From contig NZ_FNWW01000006.1 in the NCBI RefSeq assembly GCF_900108515.1, forward strand, positions 186,001 to 250,000: 64,000 nucleotides of DNA, written 5' to 3'. The translations under genes were made by a program, and so were the position numbers. The notes under the pieces were generated by a model. It saw only the letters and a program-made list of their open reading frames with translations. It made no database searches and was not told the origin of the DNA. The DNA is from Halobacillus karajensis (GTDB taxonomy: Bacteria; Bacillota; Bacilli; Bacillales; Halobacillaceae). Positions 52,384-63,232 of this stretch are shown here, one piece after another. How positions within the stretch are numbered: position 1 is the stretch's first letter; each line of letters starts with the position of its first letter.

Positions 52384-52623
52384 ATGGCATTTGTCATTAC
52401 ACAACCTTGCCAAGGCGAACAAGCCGGCGAATGCGTCGACGTTTGTCCTGTCGATTGTATTGAAAAGGGAGAGGATCAGTATTATATCAACCCTGATTTA
52501 TGTATTGACTGCGGAGCGTGTGTATCCGTATGTCCGGTAGATGCTATTGTGGAAGAGTATGAGCTGATGCCTGAAGAAGAACCCTACTTAGAAAAAGCCG
52601 AAAAGTTCTTTGGCCATATATAA
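52384..52623 (+). CDS. fer: Ferredoxin, 4Fe-4S type
   Basis: 79-aa acidic electron carrier. The second cluster motif CIDCGACVSVCP is complete. The first is CQGEQAGECVDVCP with a longer spacing, as in seven-iron (3Fe-4S plus 4Fe-4S) ferredoxins. The C-terminal third (EEYELMPEEEPYLEKAEKFF) is acidic and helical. Could serve the iron-sulfur enzymes of the region (PreT/PreA, RlmN) among others; not shown. GGGAGAG lies upstream of the ATG. Confidence 0.9.
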   Translation: MAFVITQPCQGEQAGECVDVCPVDCIEKGEDQYYINPDLCIDCGACVSVCPVDAIVEEYELMPEEEPYLEKAEKFFGHI

Positions 52624-52664
52624 AATAAGAAGGACTGTCCATAGACGACAGTCCTTCTTATTGA
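52624..52664 (+). terminator. Hairpin after ferredoxin
   Basis: Perfect 16-bp stem AATAAGAAGGACTGTC / GACAGTCCTTCTTATT with a 7-nt loop but only a weak T run; probable terminator. Confidence 0.7.
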
Positions 52665-52701
52665 CCCGAGTGTTGACATTTTGTCAACACTCGGGTAATT
52701 T
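52664..52701 (+). promoter_or_regulatory. Promoter with 33-bp perfect palindrome, HTH-DUF1232 operon
   Basis: ACCCGAGTGTTGACA (52664-52678) and TGTCAACACTCGGGT (52682-52696) are perfect 15-bp inverted arms around TTT. The left arm ends in the -35 hexamer TTGACA (52673-52678), and 17 nt later comes TAATTT (52696-52701). The palindrome covers the -35 and spacer, as expected of an operator. Confidence 0.78.
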
Positions 52702-52737
52702 GTAATTAAGAAACTAGGAAAATAGGGAGGAAATAGA

Positions 52738-53328
52738 GTGGAAGAATCACTAGGCATATGGTTGAAACAAACCTTGAAAGATCGAAAGTTATCTATGAGG
52801 AAATTTAGTGAACAGACAGGTGTAGATGTGGCTACCATCTCCAAAATAGTAAGTGGAAAAAGAAAAGCAAACCTTCAACACTTACAAACGTTTTCGAAAA
52901 CATTAAACCTCCCACTGAAAGAGTTACTGGTGAGAGCTGGAATTGAAGAAGAGGAAAAAGATGATTTGCTCAATATTGAACAATTTGTGGGTGGGGAACA
53001 CCTAAGTAAAAAAGAAGTGGAACGTAAGCTGTCTTCCTATGAAAAATTATCTGAAACAGACAAAGGGCGAAGGACAGTGTTGGAGAATTTTGTATATAAG
53101 CTTAAGGAAGTGGGGAGCATGGGACCTCCTCTCACTACACTTGAAACCATGTATGAACGTTTTAAGGAGAAGCAAGGATCCAAAAAAGAATTGGCTTTGA
53201 TGGGAAGCGCTCTTCTGTATTTCATTTTTACTGTGGATGTGGTCCCTGATTATGTCTTTCCTCTGGGCTATGTTGATGATGCAGTGGCTATTCAAACCGT
53301 TATCCACATGCTTTCCGTTAAGCAATAG
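52738..53328 (+). CDS. XRE-type HTH protein with C-terminal DUF1232
   Basis: 196 aa. Residues about 5-62 are a Cro/CI-type HTH (LSMRKFSEQTGVDVATISKIVSGKRKANLQHLQTF contains the recognition helix). A linker follows and then a DUF1232/YkvA-like membrane-associated segment (ALMGSALLYFIFTVDVVPDYVFPLGYVDDAVAI). The protein may therefore be a membrane-tethered regulator. GTG start 52738 with AGGGAGG upstream. Transcribed from a promoter covered by a 33-bp palindrome, likely its own operator, and directly followed (6 bp) by two SEDS genes. Confidence 0.82.
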   Translation: MEESLGIWLKQTLKDRKLSMRKFSEQTGVDVATISKIVSGKRKANLQHLQTFSKTLNLPLKELLVRAGIEEEEKDDLLNIEQFVGGEHLSKKEVERKLSSYEKLSETDKGRRTVLENFVYKLKEVGSMGPPLTTLETMYERFKEKQGSKKELALMGSALLYFIFTVDVVPDYVFPLGYVDDAVAIQTVIHMLSVKQ

Positions 53329-53334
53329 GGCGAC

Positions 53335-54498
53335 ATGATGAAGCAGAAAGATTTATCGTTAGACTCTACACTCCTGGTGGTCCTCTTGGGATTATTATCC
53401 TTCAGCCTTCTATCGGTATACAGTGGATCTGGACAATATGTTCAAGAACAGCCTTTTTATTTTGTGATTCGACAATTGATTTGGTACGCGATTGGTGCAG
53501 CGTTGATGTTAGGTTTGGCTTACTTTGACTATGAATTATTGACAAGGTGGGCTTTCCCTCTCTATCTAGCAAGTCTTTCGCTTCTTTTCCTTGTACCGTT
53601 CATTGGAATAACGAAAAATGGATCCCAAAGATGGATTAGTTTAGGAGTGTTTGATCTTCAACCGTCGGAGTTTATGAAGATCACATTAATTTTGTGTTTA
53701 GCCCATTTATTTCAAAAAATGGGACAAGAGAAGCTCCCCTTTGGTCGAAGTGTTTTACCAACGCTCAAAGGCCTCTTATATATATTGGTCCCAGCAGCGC
53801 TTGTTCTCTTACAGCCGGATTTAGGCTCTTCTTTAATGATCTTGGCTGCTGGAGGAATTGTTCTTTTTGTTTCCAACATCTCTACTAAAATGATTTCTTT
53901 GTTACTGACAATAGGGACTTCAGTATTCGTAGGACTCGTATGGATGTATGTGCATGCTTACGACACGTTTACCTCTATTTTTAAACCTCACCAACTTGGG
54001 CGTATTTATGGCTGGCTGAACCCTCAACAATTTGCCTCAGGTTACGGATACCAATTGAAACAATCCATATTAGGTATTGGCTCGGGGCAGTTAGTAGGAA
54101 AAGGGATAACAGGGGGAGACCAGGTACAAAGCGGCCGGGTTCCTGAAGCCCACACGGATTTCATTTTCGCTGTCATAGGGGAAGAGTTAGGATTTATGGG
54201 GGCAAGCTTATTAATTTGTTTGTATTTCTTATTGATTTATCGAATTATGACAATTGCTTTTCGAGCGAATGACTTGTTTGGTGTTTATATTTGTGTAGGT
54301 ACCATTGGGTTGATTGCTTTTCAAGTCTTCCAGAATATTGGAATGACGATTGGCCTCATGCCTATTACAGGTCTGGCGTTACCTTTTATCAGCTATGGGG
54401 GGAGTGCCTTGTTGACCAATATGATGGCTCTTGGTTTAGTTTTTAGTGTACATCGTCACTCAAAGGCGTATTGGTTTGGGCAAAAGCCCATGAGATAA
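53335..54498 (+). CDS. SEDS family protein, RodA-like
   Basis: 387 aa, ten membrane helices of the SEDS family of peptidoglycan glycosyltransferases. The long extracellular loop includes SGRVPEAHTDFIFAVIGEELG with the essential aspartate, and family motifs GSQRWISLG and LALPFISYGGSALLTNM are present. RodA-like by overall sequence (LQPSEFMKITLIL). No class B PBP partner is next to it. Second gene of the HTH-SEDS-SEDS operon. Confidence 0.85.
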   Translation: MMKQKDLSLDSTLLVVLLGLLSFSLLSVYSGSGQYVQEQPFYFVIRQLIWYAIGAALMLGLAYFDYELLTRWAFPLYLASLSLLFLVPFIGITKNGSQRWISLGVFDLQPSEFMKITLILCLAHLFQKMGQEKLPFGRSVLPTLKGLLYILVPAALVLLQPDLGSSLMILAAGGIVLFVSNISTKMISLLLTIGTSVFVGLVWMYVHAYDTFTSIFKPHQLGRIYGWLNPQQFASGYGYQLKQSILGIGSGQLVGKGITGGDQVQSGRVPEAHTDFIFAVIGEELGFMGASLLICLYFLLIYRIMTIAFRANDLFGVYICVGTIGLIAFQVFQNIGMTIGLMPITGLALPFISYGGSALLTNMMALGLVFSVHRHSKAYWFGQKPMR

Positions 54499-54514
54499 AG
54501 GGGGCGAATTTTTG

Positions 54515-55711
54515 ATGATGAAAAAGGTAAGGTCTATGGATATGTCTTTCATAGTCGTCCTCCTAATGTTTGCTATATTCGGGCTTATCATGGTGTATAG
54601 TTCGAGTTATTCTTTAGGTTCGAGAATGTATGAAAATCATGAATACTTCTATCGAAAACAAAAGACTTGGTTTTTGACTGGCGGTGTTTTATTTGTTGCA
54701 GCCGCTTTGATTCCCATTCGCTGGCTGAAAAGATGGAGTCCCTTTCTTGTGCTGATTTCTTTTATCCTTCTCCTTCTAGTATTGGTTCCTGGAATCGGAG
54801 TGGAACGGAATCATTCCCAACGATGGTTAGCTGTGGGGGGGATGCTATTCCAACCAACTGAAATGATAAAGTTGTTTATGTTGATCTACTTCGCCTTTAT
54901 CTACGCAAAGAAACAAAGCTACATAGACAAGTTCAAAGAAGGCGTTTTTCCTCCGTTGATTATTTTAGGTGCTGTGTTTCTGCTTATACTCCAGCAACCG
55001 GATTTGGGTTCAGCGTCATTAATCCTGTTATCATGCGGAGTGATTGTGCTTGCAGCAGGTGTTAGAAAAAGACATTTATTTATGCTTGTAAGTATAGCAG
55101 GGATAGGAATGGCAAGCTTTGCTCTATCCTCTCCTTATCGAGTGAAGCGGCTGACATCCTATTTAAATCCATTCGATGACCCTACCGGAGATGGGTTTCA
55201 ACTCCTCCACGGTTATATGGCAATCGCCTCTGGTGGGTTGAATGGGAATGGTCTAGGAAGCGGTACTCAGAAGCTTGGATATTTGCCTGAAGCTCACACT
55301 GATTTTATTATGGCTGTCATTATCGAAGAATTAGGAATCATTGGTGTTGCTATTGTTATTGGTACATACCTTTACATTATGCTTAAAGGCGTGAAGATTG
55401 CACATCAGACCCAAACGGTTTTTGGGAAGCTCTTAGCCCTGGGGTTGACATTTCAATTGTTGATCCAGGCGGTTTTCAATTTAGGCGCGGTATCGGGCTT
55501 GCTTCCGATTACCGGAATCACGTTACCTTTTGTTAGTTATGGAGGATCATCCTTAGTAGTAACATTCATATCCGCAGGGCTCCTTATTAACTTATCATCT
55601 GTTCCAAACCGAAAGATCGTTCAGTCATCTATTAAGAAACCCGAGGCTGCTAAAAAAAAGAAAGATCGATTCAAAAAAGGGATTAGGGGTAAAGATGTAG
55701 AAAGAACATAG
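54515..55711 (+). CDS. SEDS family protein, FtsW/RodA-like
   Basis: 398-aa second SEDS protein, closer in feel to FtsW/SpoVE: NHSQRWLAVGGMLFQPTEMIK, PEAHTDFIMAVIIEELG with the catalytic aspartate and ITLPFVSYGGSSLVVTF. It ends in a basic cytosolic tail of about 30 residues (KKPEAAKKKKDRFKKG). ATG 54515 has AAAGGGGG 8 nt upstream. The two SEDS copies are related but clearly not identical, so this is old divergence rather than recent duplication. Role unknown: sporulation, or stress-specific wall synthesis. Confidence 0.85.
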   Translation: MMKKVRSMDMSFIVVLLMFAIFGLIMVYSSSYSLGSRMYENHEYFYRKQKTWFLTGGVLFVAAALIPIRWLKRWSPFLVLISFILLLLVLVPGIGVERNHSQRWLAVGGMLFQPTEMIKLFMLIYFAFIYAKKQSYIDKFKEGVFPPLIILGAVFLLILQQPDLGSASLILLSCGVIVLAAGVRKRHLFMLVSIAGIGMASFALSSPYRVKRLTSYLNPFDDPTGDGFQLLHGYMAIASGGLNGNGLGSGTQKLGYLPEAHTDFIMAVIIEELGIIGVAIVIGTYLYIMLKGVKIAHQTQTVFGKLLALGLTFQLLIQAVFNLGAVSGLLPITGITLPFVSYGGSSLVVTFISAGLLINLSSVPNRKIVQSSIKKPEAAKKKKDRFKKGIRGKDVERT

Positions 55712-55741
55712 TATTACAATCTTTGTTCAGGAGTTGATTGA

Positions 55742-55930
55742 ATGATCATATCTGTTTATCCCCCCGAAAATTCTTATCAAGACAGGTACGTTTTGATAGA
55801 TCAGTTAAGGGAATTAGGTTACACAGAGGATGCCTTTGGTAAGAGAACGATCGAAATGACTTTACCAGAGTTGCAGCAGATTACCATCAACTTGGAGTAT
55901 AAAAAAGAATGTGCATGGAGGGTTGAATGA
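55742..55930 (+). CDS. Small hypothetical protein
   Basis: 62 aa, unrecognised, with a mixed alpha/beta look (RYVLIDQLRELGYTEDAFGK, MTLPELQQITINLEY). AGGAGTTGATTGA precedes the ATG, and it lies 30 bp after the second SEDS gene, so it is probably the fourth gene of that operon. Confidence 0.55.
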   Translation: MIISVYPPENSYQDRYVLIDQLRELGYTEDAFGKRTIEMTLPELQQITINLEYKKECAWRVE

Positions 55931-56196
55931 AAGTCAGAGACTTGTTCGGCTTTCTTAAGGATGGGGAGACCGGCATTTATCGAAGAATGAATGTCAGCCC
56001 CATAAAAGAAGGATATACATGATAGGAAGGTAATAAAGGATAGATAAAAAAACCAGAGCATAGGTACGCTCTGGCATGAAAAGAGGGAGACATCCTACAG
56101 GTAGAGTGTCTAATGGAAAATGCCTTGCCTCCATTACACCCATTCCTGCACAAGGAAAATTATGTCATCCCTTTTCTAATATTTAAAGATAACGAA

Positions 56197-56240
56197 CAAT
56201 GAACCAGAAGGTGGTGAATACCTCTGGTTCTTTTTTTGCA
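56197..56240 (+). terminator. Terminator of SEDS operon
   Basis: Stem GAACCAGA / TCTGGTTC with a 14-nt loop and seven T. A smaller hairpin CCAGAGC/GCTCTGG lies at 56051-56075. The stretch 55931-56196 holds no other gene. Confidence 0.82.
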
Positions 56241-56340
56241 CATCTATACAGCACAGCGAAAAGATCATCTTGAACTGTCTGTTCTGTTTGTGTGTAAACC
56301 CACTTGGAACGGGTAAAGAAAGTTCACACATTCAGCTCTA

Positions 56341-56457
56341 TTAGTTATAAAAAGAAGCTCCTACGATAATCAAAAGGATGAACAATACAACGATCAATAC
56401 GAAAGAGCTTCCGTATCCGCTTCCGCCGCCGTATCCACAGCCACCATACCAGCTCAT
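56341..56457 (-). CDS. YjcZ family sporulation microprotein
   Basis: 38 aa: a Gly/Tyr-rich head ([17 protein letters not shown]) and a single membrane helix ([17 protein letters not shown]). This head-plus-helix layout is that of the YjcZ/YuzC-type sporulation proteins found in many copies in Bacilli. ATG with AAGGTGGTGG 7 nt upstream on the minus strand. Too short for usual gene finders; probably spore-expressed. Exact function unknown. Confidence 0.82.
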   Translation of the reverse strand: MSWYGGCGYGGGSGYGSSFVLIVVLFILLIIVGASFYN

Positions 56458-56516
56458 ATTTTCCACCACCTTTTTTAACCTATACGACACATTATGTGAT
56501 GACGAGTTGTAAAGGA

Positions 56517-56690
56517 AGGGCGGATGACTAGTTAGGCAAAATCTCTTTATAAACGTCCTTATGTCTCCATTAAATTCCCAACTGTCCCCCGGATGTTTTA
56601 AGATGTCTATTCCTCTGTAAAACCAATCAATCTTACATATTTTGGCTTCCTAACACCGTAATCAATCATGAATGAATGGTCATCCGCCCT
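56517..56690. repeat. Widely spaced inverted repeat
   Basis: AGGGCGGATGAC (56517-56528) and GTCATCCGCCCT (56679-56690) are perfect 12-bp inverted copies 150 nt apart; inside them GTTAGG/CCTAAC and CAAAAT/ATTTTG also pair. The stretch encodes no protein I can support. Confidence 0.6.
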
Positions 56691-56790
56691 CCAGTAAATT
56701 CTTCCGCTTTCTCTGTAATTATTTACTCCACGGAGATAAAAAAGAAAAAAATAAAAGAGAAAAACGAACAAGAAGTCAAGCCACACAAGG

Positions 56791-56806
56791 GTGTAAGCGC
56801 TTCACT
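56791..56806 (+). promoter_or_regulatory. Possible CcpA (cre) site of ilv-leu operon
   Basis: GTGTAAGCGCTTCACT resembles the catabolite responsive element TGAAAGCGCTTTCA with one base missing. About 80-95 bp before the likely transcription start, where CcpA activates ilvB in B. subtilis. Confidence 0.45.
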
Positions 56807-56824
56807 ATAAAATTGAATGTTTCG

Positions 56825-56839
56825 AGTCTTCAGAAAATT
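56825..56839 (+). promoter_or_regulatory. Putative CodY box of ilv-leu operon
   Basis: AGTCTTCAGAAAATT matches the CodY consensus AATTTTCWGAAAATT at 13 of 15 positions. It sits just upstream of the -35 element. Confidence 0.6.
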
Positions 56840-56852
56840 TGCTGAAAACCTG

Positions 56853-56881
56853 TTGACCTTCCTGTGAAATGGGTTTAAAGT
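56853..56881 (+). promoter_or_regulatory. Promoter of ilvE-led operon
   Basis: TTGACC (56853-56858), 17 nt, TAAAGT (56876-56881). The leader RNA would start near 56888. Confidence 0.65.
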
Positions 56882-56887
56882 AGTCCT

Positions 56888-57040
56888 CAATCAACCACAT
56901 CGATCACATTCAATCGTTTGGTTGGTTCGTGCGAAAGACCTGAGATTGGACCCTGAAAATGTAAGAACACTCCTTACCAAAAGGGTCCACATTTTCTTTA
57001 TCATTCTTTATTGATTTTAAACATTAAACTATAAAAGAAA
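56888..57040 (+). promoter_or_regulatory. Structured 5' leader of ilvE with possible pseudoknot
   Basis: Two interleaved complementary pairs: TGGACCC (56947-56953) with GGGTCCA (56983-56989), and GAAAATGT (56955-56962) with ACATTTTC (56989-56996). An earlier CAACCA/TGGTTG pair is also visible. The arrangement A-B-A'-B' can fold as an H-type pseudoknot or as two alternative helices. Role unknown. Confidence 0.45.
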
Positions 57041-57052
57041 GGAGTGCTGAGA

Positions 57053-57955
57053 ATGAGCAGCCAATGGATTTATATGAGCGGCGAATATGTGAAAAAAGAA
57101 GAGGCCGTTATTTCCGTTTATGATCATGGTTTCTTATATGGAGATGGGGTGTTCGAAGGAATTCGCGTTTATGAAGGCAACATTTTCAAGCTTGATGAAC
57201 ATCTGAAACGCCTTTACGATTCAGCGAAGTCAATCATGCTCGATATCCCATATAACAAGGAGGACCTTGAAGAGATTATTGCGGAAACCGTCCGCCGCAA
57301 CCAGTTGGAGACCGCCTACATTCGTGTCGTTGTTTCCAGAGGCAAAGGTAATTTGGGTCTTGACCCAACCAGCTGTGCAAATCCTCGTTTGGTTGTCATT
57401 GCTGAAGCACTCGCTTTGTTTCCGAAAGAATTATATGAACGCGGGGTCCGGCTTGCATCGGTTTCAAGCCGAAGAAATAGGCCGGATGTGTTACCGCCAC
57501 AAGTGAAATCCTTGAACTATCTGAATAACATTCTCGTGAAAATGGAAGCCAATCAGGCAGGTGTTGATGAAGCACTTATGTTGAACGACCAAGGGTACGT
57601 GACAGAAGGGTCCGCTGATAATATCTTTATCGTAAAGAATGGAACGATCTTCACACCACCGACCTATTTAGGAGCCCTTGAAGGTATTACTCGAAATGCC
57701 ATCATCGATTTAGCAGAGGAAAAAGGGTACAAATTAAAGGAACAACCATTTACGAGACATGATGTGTATGTAGCAGACGAAGTTTTTCTAACAGGAACAG
57801 CAGCAGAAGTTATCGCAGTTGTAGAAGTGGATCAACGTAAAATTGGCGATGGAAAACCTGGAGTCGTCACTAATCATTTGCTTTCAGAGTTCAGAAAAGT
57901 AACAACCACTGACGGATACAAAGTGTACAGCAAAGACCAAGCGCATGTAAGTTGA
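57053..57955 (+). CDS. ilvE: Branched-chain amino acid aminotransferase
   Basis: 300-aa fold-type IV PLP enzyme, the last step of valine, leucine and isoleucine synthesis. The PLP lysine is Lys152 in VKSLNYLNN; YGDGVFEGIRVYEG and the EGSADNIFIV glutamate segment are diagnostic of IlvE rather than D-amino acid transaminase. ATG 57053 with AAGGAG 8 nt upstream; an in-frame ATG at 57044 is inside that site. First gene of the operon, placed before the T-box, so it escapes that attenuation but shares the CodY/CcpA promoter. Confidence 0.9.
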   Translation: MSSQWIYMSGEYVKKEEAVISVYDHGFLYGDGVFEGIRVYEGNIFKLDEHLKRLYDSAKSIMLDIPYNKEDLEEIIAETVRRNQLETAYIRVVVSRGKGNLGLDPTSCANPRLVVIAEALALFPKELYERGVRLASVSSRRNRPDVLPPQVKSLNYLNNILVKMEANQAGVDEALMLNDQGYVTEGSADNIFIVKNGTIFTPPTYLGALEGITRNAIIDLAEEKGYKLKEQPFTRHDVYVADEVFLTGTAAEVIAVVEVDQRKIGDGKPGVVTNHLLSEFRKVTTTDGYKVYSKDQAHVS

Positions 57956-57999
57956 AATAGAGCATGTAGAGCAGAGCTTTTAGTTGAGGCCATTAAAAA

Positions 58000-58322
58000 T
58001 TGAATCATTTGAACACGATGATAGGAATAAAGGAATAAGTTCTTGTATTCCCAGAGAGCCGGGGTTGCTGGAAGCCCGGAAATACATCTTATTCTGACAT
58101 CATCCTTGAGTGTCCGCGCTGAACGTGAATCTAGTAGGCGGGACCAGGTGTTTCACCGCACCTGTTATCAAAAGGAGTTGATTAGACTCCATGAGGTGAA
58201 GCTTAAATAGCTTCACGAATGAGGGTGGTACCGTGGAAGTAAAGAGAGACCTTTTCACCCCTCACATTCTTACAACACTGCTGTGTGTATGGAATATGAG
58301 GAGGAAGAAGGTCTCTTTTTTG
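58000..58322 (+). promoter_or_regulatory. T-box leader before ilvB
   Basis: The T-box sequence AGGGTGGTACCGTGG is at 58222-58236 and the terminator stem AAAGAGAGACCTT (58241-58253) pairs with AAGGTCTCTTTT (58308-58319). Upstream lies a stem I with base GATGAT (58017-58022)/ATCATC (58099-58104), upper arm GAATAAG/CTTATTC, and a distal GCCGGG/CCCGG hairpin; a CAGGTG/CACCTG stem III is at 58145-58165. The specifier lies near 58092-58102; CUG (Leu) and AUC (Ile) both occur there, so the tRNA is not fixed. UGGU fits an ACCA-ended tRNA. Confidence 0.92.
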
Positions 58323-58394
58323 TTCGAAAGGCGAAAGGTTTTTCAGCGGCACGGCCGCTTAACAAAGATATTTTCATACAGGAGGGATGAAAAA

Positions 58395-60110
58395 ATGAAG
58401 GCACAGGCAAGTGCGGAACAGCAGACCGCTGCGAAAACAGGAGCTGATTTGCTCGTCGAGGCTATGATCGCTCAAGGTGTCGAAACGTTATTCGGGTATC
58501 CAGGAGGAGCAGTTTTACCGATTTATGATGCTATTTACCGAGCGGAAGGAAGTTTTGACCATATTCTTCCTAGACATGAACAAGGAGCGATTCATGCGGC
58601 GGAAGGATATGCCCGAGTTTCTGGAAAAGCAGGAGTCGTCATCGGTACATCAGGTCCGGGGGCTACCAACTTAGTCACAGGAATTGCAGATGCCATGATG
58701 GATTCGATTCCACTTGTCATCTTTACAGGGCAGGTGGCCAAAGGGGTTATTGGAACAGATGCCTTTCAGGAATCAGACATCATGGGGATCACGACACCGA
58801 TTACCAAACATAATTATCAAGTCCAGGAAATTGAAGATTTGCCGCGAATCGTCAATGAAGCTTTCCATATCGCAACAACAGGGAGACCGGGACCGGTAGT
58901 CGTTGATATACCAAAAGATATTAGTTCAACCGTCCATGAGAAGCAAGTCGATAGTGAGTTTCACTTGCCAGGATATCAACCGACCGTAAAACCCAATCCG
59001 CTGCAAATCAACAAACTCCATGACGCACTTGTGGAAGCGAAGAAGCCAGTCGTTCTCTCCGGGTCCGGGGTTATTCATGCCGGAGCATCAGAGGAATTAA
59101 AAACATTCGTTCAAAACTATCAGCTTCCAGTAACAACTACACTGCTTGGTCTGGGCAGTTACCCTGGCAGCTGCGATTTATCGCTTGGCATGGCCGGCAT
59201 GCATGGCACTTATTCAGCCAATACAGCGCTTTACGAATGTGACTTGCTTATCAATATCGGATCAAGATTTGACGACCGGTTGACAGGGAACCTGAAACAT
59301 TTTGCCCCCAATGCAACAATCGCTCATATCGATATAGATCCTGCTGAAATTGGGAAGAATATTCCAACTCAAATTCCGATTGTATCAGATGCAAGAGCGG
59401 CACTTGTTTCTTTGAATGAGAAGCCTGTGAAAGGCCTGGATCATAAAGGATGGATGGAAGCCATCAGTCAAAATAAAGTGGATTACCCTCTGTGGCATGA
59501 CTTGCCGGAAGAAGCCATCGTTCCTCAGTGGCTGATGCAGAAAGTCTATGAATATACCGATGGGAAAGCAGTGGTAACTACAGATGTCGGGCAGCATCAA
59601 ATGTGGGCCGCGCAATACTATCATTTCGACCGCCCAAACCGTTGGGTAACATCGGGTGGACTTGGCACTATGGGTTATGGATTCCCGGCCGCAATCGGAG
59701 CACAGTTAGCCGACATGGATTCTACTTGTGTCGCAGTTGTTGGAGATGGTGGATTTCAGATGACGATGCAGGAGTTGTCGGTGCTACAGGAACGAAAACT
59801 TCCGGTCAAAGTATTAATTGTCAATAACCAGGCGCTTGGCATGGTAAGGCAGTGGCAGGAAACGTTTTACAGTGAACGATACTCGGAATCGATTATTGAT
59901 GTACAGCCGGATTTTGTAAAGCTTGCAGAAAGCTATCAAATTGCAGGTTACAAGATGGAAACCCAGGAAGAACTTTTAGAAGTGTTACCTGAAGTTCTGG
60001 CCGATGATCAACCGGCGGTTATTGACTGCCGTGTTCTCCAGAAAGAAAACGTCTATCCGATGATTGCTCCAGGTAAAGGACTACATGAAATGATTGGGGT
60101 GAAACGATGA
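58395..60110 (+). CDS. ilvB: Acetolactate synthase large subunit
   Basis: 571-aa thiamine-diphosphate enzyme condensing pyruvate (with pyruvate or 2-oxobutyrate). Motifs: [10 protein letters not shown], the ThDP-activating glutamate in [25 protein letters not shown], the FAD-region [10 protein letters not shown] and the C-terminal GDGGFQMT...NN ThDP motif. ATG 58395 is 8 nt after AGGAGGG; the reading frame is open upstream through the T-box, but that part is leader RNA. Stop overlaps the ilvN start (ATGA). Confidence 0.95.
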   Translation: MKAQASAEQQTAAKTGADLLVEAMIAQGVETLFGYPGGAVLPIYDAIYRAEGSFDHILPRHEQGAIHAAEGYARVSGKAGVVIGTSGPGATNLVTGIADAMMDSIPLVIFTGQVAKGVIGTDAFQESDIMGITTPITKHNYQVQEIEDLPRIVNEAFHIATTGRPGPVVVDIPKDISSTVHEKQVDSEFHLPGYQPTVKPNPLQINKLHDALVEAKKPVVLSGSGVIHAGASEELKTFVQNYQLPVTTTLLGLGSYPGSCDLSLGMAGMHGTYSANTALYECDLLINIGSRFDDRLTGNLKHFAPNATIAHIDIDPAEIGKNIPTQIPIVSDARAALVSLNEKPVKGLDHKGWMEAISQNKVDYPLWHDLPEEAIVPQWLMQKVYEYTDGKAVVTTDVGQHQMWAAQYYHFDRPNRWVTSGGLGTMGYGFPAAIGAQLADMDSTCVAVVGDGGFQMTMQELSVLQERKLPVKVLIVNNQALGMVRQWQETFYSERYSESIIDVQPDFVKLAESYQIAGYKMETQEELLEVLPEVLADDQPAVIDCRVLQKENVYPMIAPGKGLHEMIGVKR

Positions 60111-60628
60111 GGCGAATCGTCACAGCTACCGTTCATAATAGAAGTGGTGTGCTGAACAGAGTTACAGGGCTCTTAGCTAAACGTCAATTTAATATTGAAA
60201 GCATTTCAGTTGGTCGAACAGAAACAGAAGGAGTTTCTAAAATGACGTTCGTTGTGGAAGTGGAAGACGATCGTAAGCTCGAACAACTGACAAAACAGTT
60301 GAACAAACAGATTGAAGTTTTGAAAGTATCAGATATTACGGATAAGGCGATTGTGGCGCGTGAGCTTGCGATGGTTAAGGTCATTAGTAACCCGCAAATC
60401 CGAAGCGAAATCCAAGGTATTATTGAACCGTTTCGGGCATCGATCATTGATGTAAGTAAAGAAAGCGTCACGGTACAGGTCACTGGTAAGTCAGACAAAG
60501 TCGATGCACTCATCGATCTTCTAAGGCCATATGGGATTAAGGAACTCGCCAGAACAGGGCTGACTGCGTTCACTCGTGGTCATCAACCGCAAGTGGCAGA
60601 ATTCAAGTCTTATTCTCTATTAAAATAA
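60107..60628 (+). CDS. ilvN: Acetolactate synthase small (regulatory) subunit
   Basis: 173-aa regulatory subunit that confers valine feedback. An N-terminal ACT domain ([33 protein letters not shown]) is followed by a second ACT-like ALS_ss_C domain ([23 protein letters not shown]). ATG overlaps the ilvB stop by 4 bp, so the subunits are coupled. Called ilvH in some species. Confidence 0.95.
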   Translation: MRRIVTATVHNRSGVLNRVTGLLAKRQFNIESISVGRTETEGVSKMTFVVEVEDDRKLEQLTKQLNKQIEVLKVSDITDKAIVARELAMVKVISNPQIRSEIQGIIEPFRASIIDVSKESVTVQVTGKSDKVDALIDLLRPYGIKELARTGLTAFTRGHQPQVAEFKSYSLLK

Positions 60629-63215
<2,587 letters not shown>

Positions 63216-63232
63216 CAAAAAGGGGGATGCAC

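Noticed and set aside
58233-58394. N-terminal extension of IlvB by 54 codons
   Set aside because: It translates the T-box antiterminator and terminator region. A strong SD and ATG at 58395 match the family start.
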